Assembly: GCF_004217135.1 (NCBI RefSeq)
Contig: NZ_SHKK01000001.1
Coordinates: 2,542,001-2,606,000, forward strand
Source of the DNA: Micromonospora violae
Lineage (GTDB): Bacteria > Actinomycetota > Actinomycetes > Mycobacteriales > Micromonosporaceae
Direction: 5' to 3'
DNA: 64,000 nucleotides
Under the pieces are notes generated by a model that was given only the letters and a program-made list of their open reading frames with translations, was not told the DNA's origin and did no database searches. This document shows positions 50,979 to 60,312 of this stretch, in pieces (the stretch's first letter is position 1; each line of letters opens with the position of its first letter). A program made the position numbers and the translations under genes.

Positions 50979-53162
50979 TTGGATTCTCTGCCTATCTCCG
51001 TGTTCGAACTCCCCGATCACCTCTCCCCCAAGGCCGACCCGGCGCTCATCGCCCACGACGAGCGGCACTTCGCGGCCCTGGGGCAGAGCCTCGCGCACCT
51101 GAGCACCGACCTGTCCGAACGCCTCGACACCGCACGCCGGGCACCCGGCGGCAAGGGCCGGCAGGCCGTCGACCGGGACGAGGAGGTACGCCGGTTGACG
51201 GCCCGCCTGCGCTCGCTGAGCCGCTACGGGCTGGACCTGTGCCTGGGCCACATGGTCGAGGCGGGCAACCCCGAGCCGATCTACGTGGGACGTCGCGGCC
51301 TCACCGACACCACGGGTCGGCGGCTGCTGCTCGACTGGCGCTCACCCGCTGCCGAGCCGTTCTTCGGCGCGACCCACGCCAACCCGATGGGCCTGACGAG
51401 CCGCCGCCGGTACCGGTGGACCCGCGGCAAGATCAGCGACTACTGGGACGAGGTGTTCACCCCGGACGGGCTCGTGGGGCACGCCGCCGCGCTCGACGAC
51501 CAGTCCGCGTTCATCGCCAGCCTGGGCAGCGCCCGGTCGACCCGGATGCGCGACGTGCTCAGCACCATCCAGGCCGACCAGGACGCCATCATCCGGGCCG
51601 GATCGGCCGGCGCCCTCGTCGTCGACGGCGGTCCGGGCACCGGGAAGACCGTCGTCGCCCTGCACCGCACCGCGTACCTGCTCTACTCCGACCCGCGCCT
51701 CAACCAGCGCCGGGGTGGGGTGCTCTTCGTCGGGCCGCACCAGCCCTACCTGGCCTACGTCGCCGACGTTCTGCCCAGCCTCGGCGAGGAGGACGTACAG
51801 ACCTGCACAGTGCGCGACCTGGTCCCCGAGGGGGCAGCGGCACTCGTCGACAGCGACCCGGAGGTGGCCCGGCTGAAGTCCTCGGCCGACCTGGTCCGGG
51901 CGATCGACGCGGCCGTCCGGTTCTACGAGGACCCGCCGGTCGCCCCGATGACGGTCACGGTCGGCGACTCCGACGTCCGGCTGAGCGCCGACGACTGGGC
52001 CGACGCGTTCCAGGCGCCGGGCCCCGGCACCCCCCACAACGAGGCACGCGAGGAGATCTGGGAAGAGCTGATCACGATCCTCACCGGCAGGTACGACGGT
52101 GACGAACCGGACGACGTGCTCCGTGCCTCGCTGCTGCGTAACCGGGAGCTGCGGGCGACGGTCAACCGTGCCTGGCCCCTGCTCGACCCGGCAGACATCG
52201 TCGGTGACCTGTGGTCGGTGCCGGCGTACCTGCGCCGCTGCGCGCCGTGGCTCACCCCGGCGGAGGTCCGCACGCTGCAACGCGACGAGCCCCGGGCCTG
52301 GACGGTGTCCGACCTGCCGCTGCTGGATGCCGCCCGGCAGCGGCTCGGCGACCCGGAGAGGTCGCGGCGCAGCCGTCGGCACGACCCCACCGCCGCCATG
52401 GAGCGCGAGCACATGGCCCGGGTGGTCGACGAACTGCTCGCGGCCGACGCCTACGACGACGGCGAGGGCCTGCTGACGATGCTGCGCCAACCCGACCTGC
52501 GTGACGTCCTGGCCGACGATTCCGCCCTGCCGGACGCCGATCCGGACCTGCTCGCCGGCCCGTTCGCGCACATCGTCGTGGACGAGGCGCAGGAGCTGAC
52601 CGACGCCCAGTGGCAGATGCTGTTGGCGCGCTGCCCGTCGCGCAGCTTCACCATCGTGGGCGACCGCGCCCAGGCCCGGCACGGGTTCACCGAGTCGTGG
52701 CAGGAACGCCTCAAGCGGGTCGGGCTCGACCGGGTCACCCTGGCCGCACTGAACATCAACTACCGGACGCCCGAGGAGGTCATGGCGGCGGCCGAGCCGA
52801 TCATCCGGGCCGTGCTCCCCGACGCCAACGTGCCGACCTCCATCCGCAGCAACGGGCTCCCCGTCGTGCACGGATTGGTCGCCGACCTGGACTCGATCCT
52901 CGACACCTGGCTCGCCGCACACAACGACGGGATCGCCTGCGTGATCGGCGACCCGAACTTCCCGGCCACGGACCGGGTCCGGTCACTGAGCCCAGAGCAG
53001 GCGAAGGGCCTCGAATTCGACCTGGTCGTGCTCATCGACCCGGAGACGTTCGGCACCGGCATCGAGGGTGCGGTCGACCGTTACGTCGCGATGACCCGGG
53101 CCACCCAACAACTCGTGCTGTTGACGAGCACCTCCACGCCAGAGGTGCGGGGGCGATGTTGA
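50979..53162 (+). CDS. helR: HelR-type RNA polymerase-displacing helicase (HelD family)
   Basis: 727 aa UvrD/Rep-like superfamily-1 ATPase. The N-terminal coiled arm (about 10-85) is followed by motor domains: Walker A GGPGTGKT (217-224), Walker B VVDEAQELTD (D535-Q538), VGDRAQARHG, INYRTPEEV, and LSPEQAKGLEFDLVVLID, all typical of HelD/HelR. HelR removes rifamycin from RNA polymerase and recycles stalled enzyme, giving tolerance. TTG 50979 is chosen: GGAAG (50967-50971) is 7 nt upstream and family members begin just before the conserved SVFELPDHL segment. The 19-bp element at 50902 suggests antibiotic induction. Confidence 0.88.
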   Translation: MDSLPISVFELPDHLSPKADPALIAHDERHFAALGQSLAHLSTDLSERLDTARRAPGGKGRQAVDRDEEVRRLTARLRSLSRYGLDLCLGHMVEAGNPEPIYVGRRGLTDTTGRRLLLDWRSPAAEPFFGATHANPMGLTSRRRYRWTRGKISDYWDEVFTPDGLVGHAAALDDQSAFIASLGSARSTRMRDVLSTIQADQDAIIRAGSAGALVVDGGPGTGKTVVALHRTAYLLYSDPRLNQRRGGVLFVGPHQPYLAYVADVLPSLGEEDVQTCTVRDLVPEGAAALVDSDPEVARLKSSADLVRAIDAAVRFYEDPPVAPMTVTVGDSDVRLSADDWADAFQAPGPGTPHNEAREEIWEELITILTGRYDGDEPDDVLRASLLRNRELRATVNRAWPLLDPADIVGDLWSVPAYLRRCAPWLTPAEVRTLQRDEPRAWTVSDLPLLDAARQRLGDPERSRRSRRHDPTAAMEREHMARVVDELLAADAYDDGEGLLTMLRQPDLRDVLADDSALPDADPDLLAGPFAHIVVDEAQELTDAQWQMLLARCPSRSFTIVGDRAQARHGFTESWQERLKRVGLDRVTLAALNINYRTPEEVMAAAEPIIRAVLPDANVPTSIRSNGLPVVHGLVADLDSILDTWLAAHNDGIACVIGDPNFPATDRVRSLSPEQAKGLEFDLVVLIDPETFGTGIEGAVDRYVAMTRATQQLVLLTSTSTPEVRGRC

Positions 53163-53195
53163 CGTCCTCCGTGATGCGCAGCGGCAGTCGTCGGG

Positions 53196-54326
53196 TCACT
53201 GTGGCTCCGGAATCGCGATGGTGCCGCCCCCTTCCGACACCATCGTGCGCATCCCCTTCTCGATGAGGTAAACCCGGTCGTCGTTCTCGACCACGATCTG
53301 TGTGTCGGCGTCTATGGAACGGATGTGGAGTCCATCGAACTCGCCCGTCTTGCTCCACTTGTTGTCGTCGAGGCGCCAGACACCCTGCTTCCCCACCGGC
53401 ACCTCCCCGGGCGACAGGCCCGGGTCGCATCGCCAGGACTGGATGACCGCATTGAGGCGGCCATCACTGCTCCACCACAGACCCTGCACTCCAAAGCCTC
53501 CCCCGCTCACCTCGAGCTCAGACTGCGACTGGACAGCCGACGCGTCAGTGGTGATGAGGCGACCGTTCGTTGGGTCGACGAGCACCACCTCGCTACTCCC
53601 GTCGCAGGCTGCATCGGAAGGGCTCAGGCTCAGCGCGAGCCGAGGAGACGAGTAGACGGTGCGGGTCGCGGACGTCACCCAGCCAAGAAGCTTGCCGTTG
53701 CCAATCGTGGTCGATCGGCTCTTACCGGCCCAATCGACGTAGAAGAGCGTCAACGTACTTGACTTGGAGGTAGGGCCCGAGTTCGGGGCGAAGATGACAG
53801 CCTCTCCTGCTATCCCCCCGACAATGCGAGGCGGTTCCTCGAAGGACGGCAGGTCCGTGTCCATCCGCACCATACTGGTGTCGGCCGAGAGGTCGATCCG
53901 TTGTATCACCGAGTCATAGTTCGTGACGATGAGCCGACTGCCTCCGACCGGCGCAACGTCAAAACACCCTTGACATGGCACCTCGATCTTCCGCCCGGTA
54001 GCGGCCTCAACGGCGGTGAGCTGTTGCCGGGCGGAGTCGAGTGGCGGCGTGGTCACCACATACCGGCCGTCCGTCGTCCAATTCGCCTCGCCACCGTCGA
54101 ACTCGCCGGCAACGCTGACGACCGCTCTCTTACCGTTGAAGATCTGCAGCTCGTCGGGGCGCAACACCGCGAACCAAGGATCGCGGGCCCCTCCCTGGGT
54201 CGCGTTCGGCGCCGTCGCTACGCCCGGGGAAGCACCCTCTGGGCTCCTGGAGCAACCCGCTACGCCAGGCAGCAGCGCCAATGTGGTCGCTACCGTTACC
54301 AACGCTCGGGCATTCCTGGGACGCAC
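53196..54326 (-). CDS. Lipoprotein with propeller-like domain, divergent from TIR-WD40
   Basis: 376 aa. Signal peptide with lipobox GVAGC near residue 25; the mature part shows repeated beta-strand units with the spacing of a propeller (WTTDGRYVVTTP, GGSRLIVTNYD, WWSSDGRLNAVIQS, DADTQIVVENDDRVYLIE). Several Cys pairs (CQGC, RCDPG). No family name is secure. It starts 98-200 nt from the TIR-WD40 gene on the opposite strand and could share its promoter region. Converges with helR over a 33-nt gap lacking a clear terminator. Confidence 0.65.
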   Translation of the reverse strand: MRPRNARALVTVATTLALLPGVAGCSRSPEGASPGVATAPNATQGGARDPWFAVLRPDELQIFNGKRAVVSVAGEFDGGEANWTTDGRYVVTTPPLDSARQQLTAVEAATGRKIEVPCQGCFDVAPVGGSRLIVTNYDSVIQRIDLSADTSMVRMDTDLPSFEEPPRIVGGIAGEAVIFAPNSGPTSKSSTLTLFYVDWAGKSRSTTIGNGKLLGWVTSATRTVYSSPRLALSLSPSDAACDGSSEVVLVDPTNGRLITTDASAVQSQSELEVSGGGFGVQGLWWSSDGRLNAVIQSWRCDPGLSPGEVPVGKQGVWRLDDNKWSKTGEFDGLHIRSIDADTQIVVENDDRVYLIEKGMRTMVSEGGGTIAIPEPQ

Positions 54327-54480
54327 GAGGCATCCTCCAAATCAGCGGCATCCGAGATCCCTGAATGAGGTGCCGAACCTATCAGCCACAACTGGCCACA
54401 CTCGCCTTTCCAGCCGAACTGTCGTGTGCTGGACAGATGGGCCAACCGACCACTCTCAAAGTCCTCTGTCGACAGTAGGC

Positions 54481-57327
54481 TTGCGCTCTCACCAACGCTG
54501 CACCTCATTCGGGAGGGCTACGATCGGCACAGCGTGGAGGCACAATCCCAACCTCGACAAGTTCGCGGCCTTTATCTCGTACCGAACTCAGCATGATCAT
54601 GAATTGGCCCGCGAGTTGCAGCACGTGCTGGAGCGGCAGGTCCGCGCGTGGTACCAGGCGAGGTCGGTGCGGGTGTTTCGCGACCAGAGCAACCTGGCGG
54701 CGGGCGCTGATGCCTGGGAGCGGATCCGCACCGAGCTGGAGCGATCGGCCTGGTTGATCCTGCTCGCGCGTCCCGAGTCGGCAGAGTCTCGTTGGGTGCG
54801 CCGCGAGGTGGACTGGTGGCTGACGAATCGCGACGCCACGAGCCTCTTCATCGTCATCACTGCCGGCGAAGTGGTCTGGGATGTCGACGACTTCAACTGG
54901 GCGGTCACCGATGCGCTGCCTCGCGCAGAAATGGAAGGGAAAACCGGGAAAGAGCCCCTGCACGTCACCCTTCGAGACCTGCCCCATGACCCGGCGCTTC
55001 GGGCTGAACGCGTCGACGAGGCCGCAGCCACCATCGGCGCCACCATCCGTGGTCTATCCAAGGATCAACTGTTCGGTGCCCACCTCCGGGAGCAGAGTCG
55101 CACGAGACGGATAACGCAGGCGGTGCTCGCGGCGCTCACCCTCCTTGCCGTCGCCGCTGGGAGCGGCGCCGTCATCGCCGCGCAGCAACGAAACTCGGCT
55201 GTCGCTCAAACGCTCGTCGCCACGTCACGCCAACTCGTCGCGGAGAGCACCGCCATCCGCGACACTCAGCCAGATCTTGCTCGCCAACTGCTGGTTCAGG
55301 CCTACCGGATGTCGCCCACCAGCCAGGCGATCGGCGCACTGGTCATGAGCCCAAGCATTCCCCGCGTCGTACACACGGCCGATTACTCGGACGACGTGGC
55401 TTTCAGCGCCGGACGACCCGTCTTCGCGAGCGCGTCACGAGCCGAGGTGAATCTGTACAGCACGGCCGGGGGTCTTGCCCCGGAGAAGCTGTCGACGATC
55501 ACGGGCGGCTCCGCGTCACCGGCCGCTGTCGCGTTCAGTCCCGACGACCGTCTCCTGGCCATCGCCGACGCCGATGGCCCCCTGCGGATCTACGACGTGA
55601 CTGACGTGCGCCACCCCACGCAGGTCGATACCCTCGGCGTTCTCGATGCCGAAGAGATAGCCTTCAGCGCGCAAGCCCCACTGCTGGTCGCGATGGACGG
55701 GGCCGAGCAGGTGAGCGTCATCGACATCACGAAGCCGTCAGAGGCCCGGACGATGTCGACGCTGCCCGGATCATCCACCGGAGGTGGGCTCAACAGCGCC
55801 GTCGCCATCAGCCCCAACGGCCGGTTGGTGGCGGCGCAGAACGAGGACACGCTCGTCCTCTGGGACATCTCGACGCCCACCAGACCGAGACGAACCGCGA
55901 CTCTTGCCATCCCAGGAAGCGCCGCCATGTTCCATCCCGGTGGCAACGTCCTCGCTGTCGGCGGCGAAGACGACACGACGCGACTGATCGACGTATCCGA
56001 TCCCCGCGCCCCGTTCACGATCGCGACCGTCAGCGGTCAACGGCTTGGCATCGGAGCGGTGGCCTTCTCGTCCGACGGAGAAACTCTCGCGACCGGCGCT
56101 GGCGACGCCACCGTGGCGCTGTGGGACGTGACGGACCGGCTGCGGCCCGCGCTTGGCACGGTACTCAAGGGACACACCGGCAGCATCCGAGCAGTGGCAC
56201 TGAGCCCGGACGATCGGATCGTCGCGTCCGCAGGCGCAGACGGCCCGCCTGAGTCACCGAACGGATCGGACCAGCTCAACGGCACAGTGCGGCTCTGGAA
56301 CGTCGCCGGGACACGCCGCGCGTCCGAGGCGGCGGCCATCGACTCCCACGACGGATCGACACCAGCGTTCAGCGCCGACGGCAAGCTCCTCGCGGGTGGA
56401 TTTCCGAGCACGATCTGGGAGCTCAGCGAATCTGGTCTACCGCGTGACCTCGGGACCGTGCCGACCTTCAATCAGGGCCAGTACGCCGTCAGGTTCGCTC
56501 CGAATCGGAGCGTACTGGTAGCGGGCATGCCACCTCGGGCCTGGGACCTCAGCGATCCGCGTAAGCCACGTGAACTCTCGCCGCGCTCGTCGGAGAGCGA
56601 CGGCGTGTCGGTCCTGAGGTTCAGTCCGAACGGCGAACTGCTCGCGACCAGCAGCGTCGGGAGCGAGGTACAGCTGTGGAGCATGACCGACGTGGCTGCC
56701 CCACGCCACCTCGCCGGACTGCCCGGATCAACCGCCGCAGCAATAGCCTTCAACAACGACGGTCGGCTCCTCGCGACGGTCGACACCGAAGGATCGGTCG
56801 TTGTGTGGGACATCTCCCGGCCGGGGCAGCCGACCCAGCGGGGCACGATTGAGATCGTGGACGCCCGAACGACGGCCATAGACTTCGCGACGCGCGACCA
56901 AGTGCTCTACGTCGGAACCTCTGCTGGTGCGGTGACCAGCTGGAGCGTCCAAGACCCTGATCGACCCGATCGGCGCGGGGAGATCGCGCGTCACAACGGC
57001 GCCGTCGATGGTCTCGTCCATCACCCGAGTCGCGCGATGGTGGCCAGCGCGAGCGACGACGGGGCCCGCCTTTTCGACGTCAGCGATGTGACCCGACCGG
57101 TCGAGGTCGCCGCCTTGGCCGATGGACGAACGTTCAGCTCCGCCGACCTCGCCTTCAGTCCCGACGGCAGGCTCCTCGCCGTCACCGGCAGCGGGGGTCT
57201 CTCGCTCTGGGACGTTGACAGCGACACCCTACTGCGACGGCTCTGCGCCCAGTCGCAACCGATCACGGCCGACCAATGGTCTCAATACCTGGCGGACGAG
57301 CCGTACGACCCGCCGTGCAGGACGTGA
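54481..57327 (+). CDS. Membrane-anchored TIR-WD40 fusion protein
   Basis: About 948 aa. TIR domain (about 54550-54990: FAAFISYRTQHDHELARELQHVL, VFRDQSNLAAGADAWERI, SAWLILLARPESAESRWVRREVDWW). The catalytic-type Glu of the WxxxE motif is encoded at 54805-54807, so NAD hydrolase activity is possible. One transmembrane helix follows (about 55110-55185: ITQAVLAALTLLAVAAGSGAV), then a helical linker and a WD40 propeller (about 55370-57240; repeats such as VAFSPDDRLLAIADADGPLRIYD, VALWDVT). Start uncertain: TTG 54481, GTG 54424 or an ATC at 54523 preceded by GGGAGGG. Coupled to the next lipoprotein gene. Confidence 0.8.
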   Translation: MRSHQRCTSFGRATIGTAWRHNPNLDKFAAFISYRTQHDHELARELQHVLERQVRAWYQARSVRVFRDQSNLAAGADAWERIRTELERSAWLILLARPESAESRWVRREVDWWLTNRDATSLFIVITAGEVVWDVDDFNWAVTDALPRAEMEGKTGKEPLHVTLRDLPHDPALRAERVDEAAATIGATIRGLSKDQLFGAHLREQSRTRRITQAVLAALTLLAVAAGSGAVIAAQQRNSAVAQTLVATSRQLVAESTAIRDTQPDLARQLLVQAYRMSPTSQAIGALVMSPSIPRVVHTADYSDDVAFSAGRPVFASASRAEVNLYSTAGGLAPEKLSTITGGSASPAAVAFSPDDRLLAIADADGPLRIYDVTDVRHPTQVDTLGVLDAEEIAFSAQAPLLVAMDGAEQVSVIDITKPSEARTMSTLPGSSTGGGLNSAVAISPNGRLVAAQNEDTLVLWDISTPTRPRRTATLAIPGSAAMFHPGGNVLAVGGEDDTTRLIDVSDPRAPFTIATVSGQRLGIGAVAFSSDGETLATGAGDATVALWDVTDRLRPALGTVLKGHTGSIRAVALSPDDRIVASAGADGPPESPNGSDQLNGTVRLWNVAGTRRASEAAAIDSHDGSTPAFSADGKLLAGGFPSTIWELSESGLPRDLGTVPTFNQGQYAVRFAPNRSVLVAGMPPRAWDLSDPRKPRELSPRSSESDGVSVLRFSPNGELLATSSVGSEVQLWSMTDVAAPRHLAGLPGSTAAAIAFNNDGRLLATVDTEGSVVVWDISRPGQPTQRGTIEIVDARTTAIDFATRDQVLYVGTSAGAVTSWSVQDPDRPDRRGEIARHNGAVDGLVHHPSRAMVASASDDGARLFDVSDVTRPVEVAALADGRTFSSADLAFSPDGRLLAVTGSGGLSLWDVDSDTLLRRLCAQSQPITADQWSQYLADEPYDPPCRT

Positions 57328-57329
57328 CC

Positions 57330-58001
57330 ATGCCCCGGCGACTTCTGTCCTCGATCGCGCTGGGCATAGCCATGATCCTTGCCGGATGCGGCGGTCCCCG
57401 CACCGGTGAGAAGATCGTGCCCGCCACGCGACCCGCCGAGGACCTGAGCCACCGCACGCCGACCTCGGCGCCCACGGAGTCGAGTTATGCGCTCGGCCCG
57501 GCACCCGCTGACCTACGGACTGTCGATTGGGCCCGCGTGCCGTTGCCGGGCGATTTCTGCGGGGTACCACAGCTCCTCCGACTCGGCGACAGCGGAATCG
57601 AGGCTGAGTCACGCACCATGGGCGTGGTTTCGATCGGACGCTCAGGAGAGGTCGAGTACGGCGATATCGACGGCGACAAACGCCCAGAGGCCGTCGTCGG
57701 TCTGGGATGCACCAACGGTGGCGGCACAGCGAGCGGCCAACTCGGTTTCGCCATGGTTGTGGTGGGAGCAGTCCGGGGCCAGTTGACGACGTTGGGGACG
57801 ATCACGCCGCAGTACACCCCGGATTCCCAGTCGCACATACCCCTGCTGGGAGAGGTGGAGTTCAAGAAGGGAGAAGTTGCCGTCCACGAATCCTGGTACC
57901 GCCCCAGTGACAGCACATGTTGTCCGAGCGGAAAGGCGGTGACGGTCTGGAGCTATGACGCCGGGAGGCTCACTCCTGGCGCCCCACGCGTCGTGGCATA
58001 G
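57330..58001 (+). CDS. Lipoprotein encoded with TIR-WD40
   Basis: 223 aa. Signal peptide with lipobox ILAGC (about residues 16-20), then a domain with a DIDGDKRPEAVVGLGC segment (calcium-loop/FG-GAP-like, about 95-115) and several Cys (DFCGVP, STCCPSG). Family not recognised. ATG 57330 is 2 nt after the TIR-WD40 stop, with AGGA (57319-57322) inside the upstream gene, so the two proteins are co-translated. It may present an extracellular ligand or partner for the membrane-anchored TIR protein (inference). Confidence 0.7.
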   Translation: MPRRLLSSIALGIAMILAGCGGPRTGEKIVPATRPAEDLSHRTPTSAPTESSYALGPAPADLRTVDWARVPLPGDFCGVPQLLRLGDSGIEAESRTMGVVSIGRSGEVEYGDIDGDKRPEAVVGLGCTNGGGTASGQLGFAMVVVGAVRGQLTTLGTITPQYTPDSQSHIPLLGEVEFKKGEVAVHESWYRPSDSTCCPSGKAVTVWSYDAGRLTPGAPRVVA

Positions 58002-58239
58002 CTTGAAGATCGGTTGCGGGGCTGTTTGTCGACGCGTCCGCCGGGACGAGGACGCCGGGCGGTTGGCGCAATCTGCCCACCGTTGGTGCCCACCCCCCTC
58101 CACCTCAAGTCGCAAGTGCATTGCCGTCCTGAGCCAGACGATCGGATGCGATCGCTCCACGAGGCTTGTCCCAAGGCATCGGGTGACGCCGCACGGACCT
58201 GCTCCGGACACCCGTTGCCAGGAAAGGCACTGGCAGACG

Positions 58240-60270
58240 ATGCGATCACTTTCTCTTCCCGCCCCCGGCTCAGCCCGGTCGGGGCGACCTTTCGTCCGGC
58301 TCGGCGCGGTGCTGGCGACAGCTGTCGTCGTCGCCGTGGGCGCCGCCGGCTGCGGCGCGCCCCAGCACAACCCCGCACCGCACATCGGCGCTCCGGCGGC
58401 ACCCGTGAGCGGGGTGGGTTCCGCCCTGACCGGCACCGACGTCAACGCCTGGCTCGACGGCCTGCTGCCGGCCGCGCTCGACCGTACCGGCATCGCGGGG
58501 GCCACCGTCGCCGTCGTCAAGGACGGCAAGATCGTCACAACCCGGGGGTACGGGTACGCCGACACCGGTGCCGGCGGCAAGGGGGCGGTGCCGGTCGACC
58601 CGGACCGGCACCTGTTCCGGATGGGATCGGTGTCGAAGCTCGTCACCGCCACGGCCGTGCTGCAACTCGTGCAGAGCGGGAAGCTCGACCTCGACGCCGA
58701 CGTCGAGACGTACCTCGATTTTGATCTGCCGCGCCGCTACGAGCGGGCCGTCACCCTGCGGCACCTGCTGACGCACACCGCCGGCTTCGAGGAGCGGATC
58801 GCCGGCCTCATCGGCACCGACGGCGGCAACATCGACCTGCGCAAGGCCCTGGTGACCGACCCACCGGAGCAGATCTACGAGCCCGGCACCGTCCCCGCGT
58901 ACTCCAACTACAGCAACGCGCTCGCCGGCTACATCGTGGAACGGGTCAGCGGCACGCGCTTCGAGGAGTACGTCCACCGCAACATCCTGGACCGCGCGGG
59001 CATGCCGTCGTCGACGTTCGAACAGCCGCTCCCGGCGGCGCTGCGCGACCGGATGTCCAACGGGTACGACACCTCCGCCGGGCCGGCCGCGCCCTTCGAG
59101 ATCGTGGGCACGCCCCCACCCGGTGCCCTGAGCGCCCCGGCGACGGACATGGCGCGATTCATGATCGCCCAGCTCGGCGAGCCGGTGGGCTTCACGCCTC
59201 TGCTGGACCAACCGACCCGCGAGCTGATGCAGCGGCCGGCACTGGACTCGACGTCGCTGGGCACGCTGGCCGACGGACCCCGGATGACCCTCGGCTTCTT
59301 CACGGAGGACCGCAACGGTCACCGGATCCTCGGCCACGGCGGGGACACCAAGTACTTCCACTCCCACCTGCAGATCTACCCCGACGACCGGGCCGGCATC
59401 TTCCTGTCCCTCAACAGCAACGGCTCCGGCGCCCTCGACAGCCACGAGCTTCGCCAGTCGGTCGTCAACGGCTTCGCCGACCGCTACTTCCCCGCCCGCG
59501 ACGACCAGTCGACCACCGGCGTGGACCCGGCGACCACCGCCAGGCACGCCGCGCTGGCGGCCGGCACGTACGAGTCCTCGCGGGCGGTACGGAGCAACTT
59601 CCTGACGGCGATCGGCCTGGTCGGTCGGACCACGGTCAGCGTCACCGACGACGACCGGTTGCTGATCGAGCCGGGTCCGCTCTCCGACTCCCCCGCCCGG
59701 TACGAGGAGGTGGCGCCCTGGGTCTGGCGTGAGGTCGGCGGGCAGCGCACGATCGCCATGCGGGCGACCGACGACCGGGTGGAGGCGATCAGTTTCGACT
59801 CCGCGTTCGCGTTGCTGCCCGTCGAACCCGCCCGCGCCTCCTCGGTGGCCGTCCCGGTGCTGGTCCTGTCGACCGTCGTGCTGCTCCTCACGGTCCTGTC
59901 GTGGCCGGTCGGCGCGATCGTCCGCCGTCGGCTCGGCCGCGCTCCCCGGGAGCGGGCGGGGCGGACCGCGCGGATCCTGAGCCGCGTCGCCGTCGCCGGC
60001 ACACTGCTCGCGTTCGCCGGTTGGGTGCTGAGCATCGGCAGCATCGTGAGCCTCCAGGACGTTCCCGGCGCCGTCCTGCGCACCATTCAGGTGCTGCAAC
60101 TGGTCGGTCTGCTCGGCGTGCTGCCGGCCGCGGTCCGGCTGGTCGACGACGTGCGACGCCACGTCGGCTGGCGGCGGATCACCGCCAGCGGCCTGATCCT
60201 GGTCGCTCTCACCGGCGCGGGTTGGTTCGCCGTGGAGTTCCATCTGCTCGCGCCTAGCATCTCCTACTGA
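58240..60270 (+). CDS. Membrane-linked beta-lactamase-fold serine hydrolase (class C-like)
   Basis: 676 aa. Lipobox-like GAAGC near residue 39, then a serine beta-lactamase/esterase domain (about 65-420): SxxK motif SVSK (MGSVSKLVTATA), tyrosine motif YSNYSNALAGYIVE, and a C-terminal GHGG motif (RILGHGGDTKYFHSHL). The nucleophile Ser, Lys and Tyr are present. A middle beta-rich segment (about 430-525) and C-terminal transmembrane helices (about 530-670) follow. Members act as peptidases or esterases rather than classic lactamases. GGAAAGG precedes the ATG by 12 nt. A NarL-type kinase gene follows after 42 nt. Confidence 0.85.
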   Translation: MRSLSLPAPGSARSGRPFVRLGAVLATAVVVAVGAAGCGAPQHNPAPHIGAPAAPVSGVGSALTGTDVNAWLDGLLPAALDRTGIAGATVAVVKDGKIVTTRGYGYADTGAGGKGAVPVDPDRHLFRMGSVSKLVTATAVLQLVQSGKLDLDADVETYLDFDLPRRYERAVTLRHLLTHTAGFEERIAGLIGTDGGNIDLRKALVTDPPEQIYEPGTVPAYSNYSNALAGYIVERVSGTRFEEYVHRNILDRAGMPSSTFEQPLPAALRDRMSNGYDTSAGPAAPFEIVGTPPPGALSAPATDMARFMIAQLGEPVGFTPLLDQPTRELMQRPALDSTSLGTLADGPRMTLGFFTEDRNGHRILGHGGDTKYFHSHLQIYPDDRAGIFLSLNSNGSGALDSHELRQSVVNGFADRYFPARDDQSTTGVDPATTARHAALAAGTYESSRAVRSNFLTAIGLVGRTTVSVTDDDRLLIEPGPLSDSPARYEEVAPWVWREVGGQRTIAMRATDDRVEAISFDSAFALLPVEPARASSVAVPVLVLSTVVLLLTVLSWPVGAIVRRRLGRAPRERAGRTARILSRVAVAGTLLAFAGWVLSIGSIVSLQDVPGAVLRTIQVLQLVGLLGVLPAAVRLVDDVRRHVGWRRITASGLILVALTGAGWFAVEFHLLAPSISY

Positions 60271-60312
60271 CCCGCCCGACCCGGGACGATCCGGAGCAAG
60301 GATGCGCACCCC

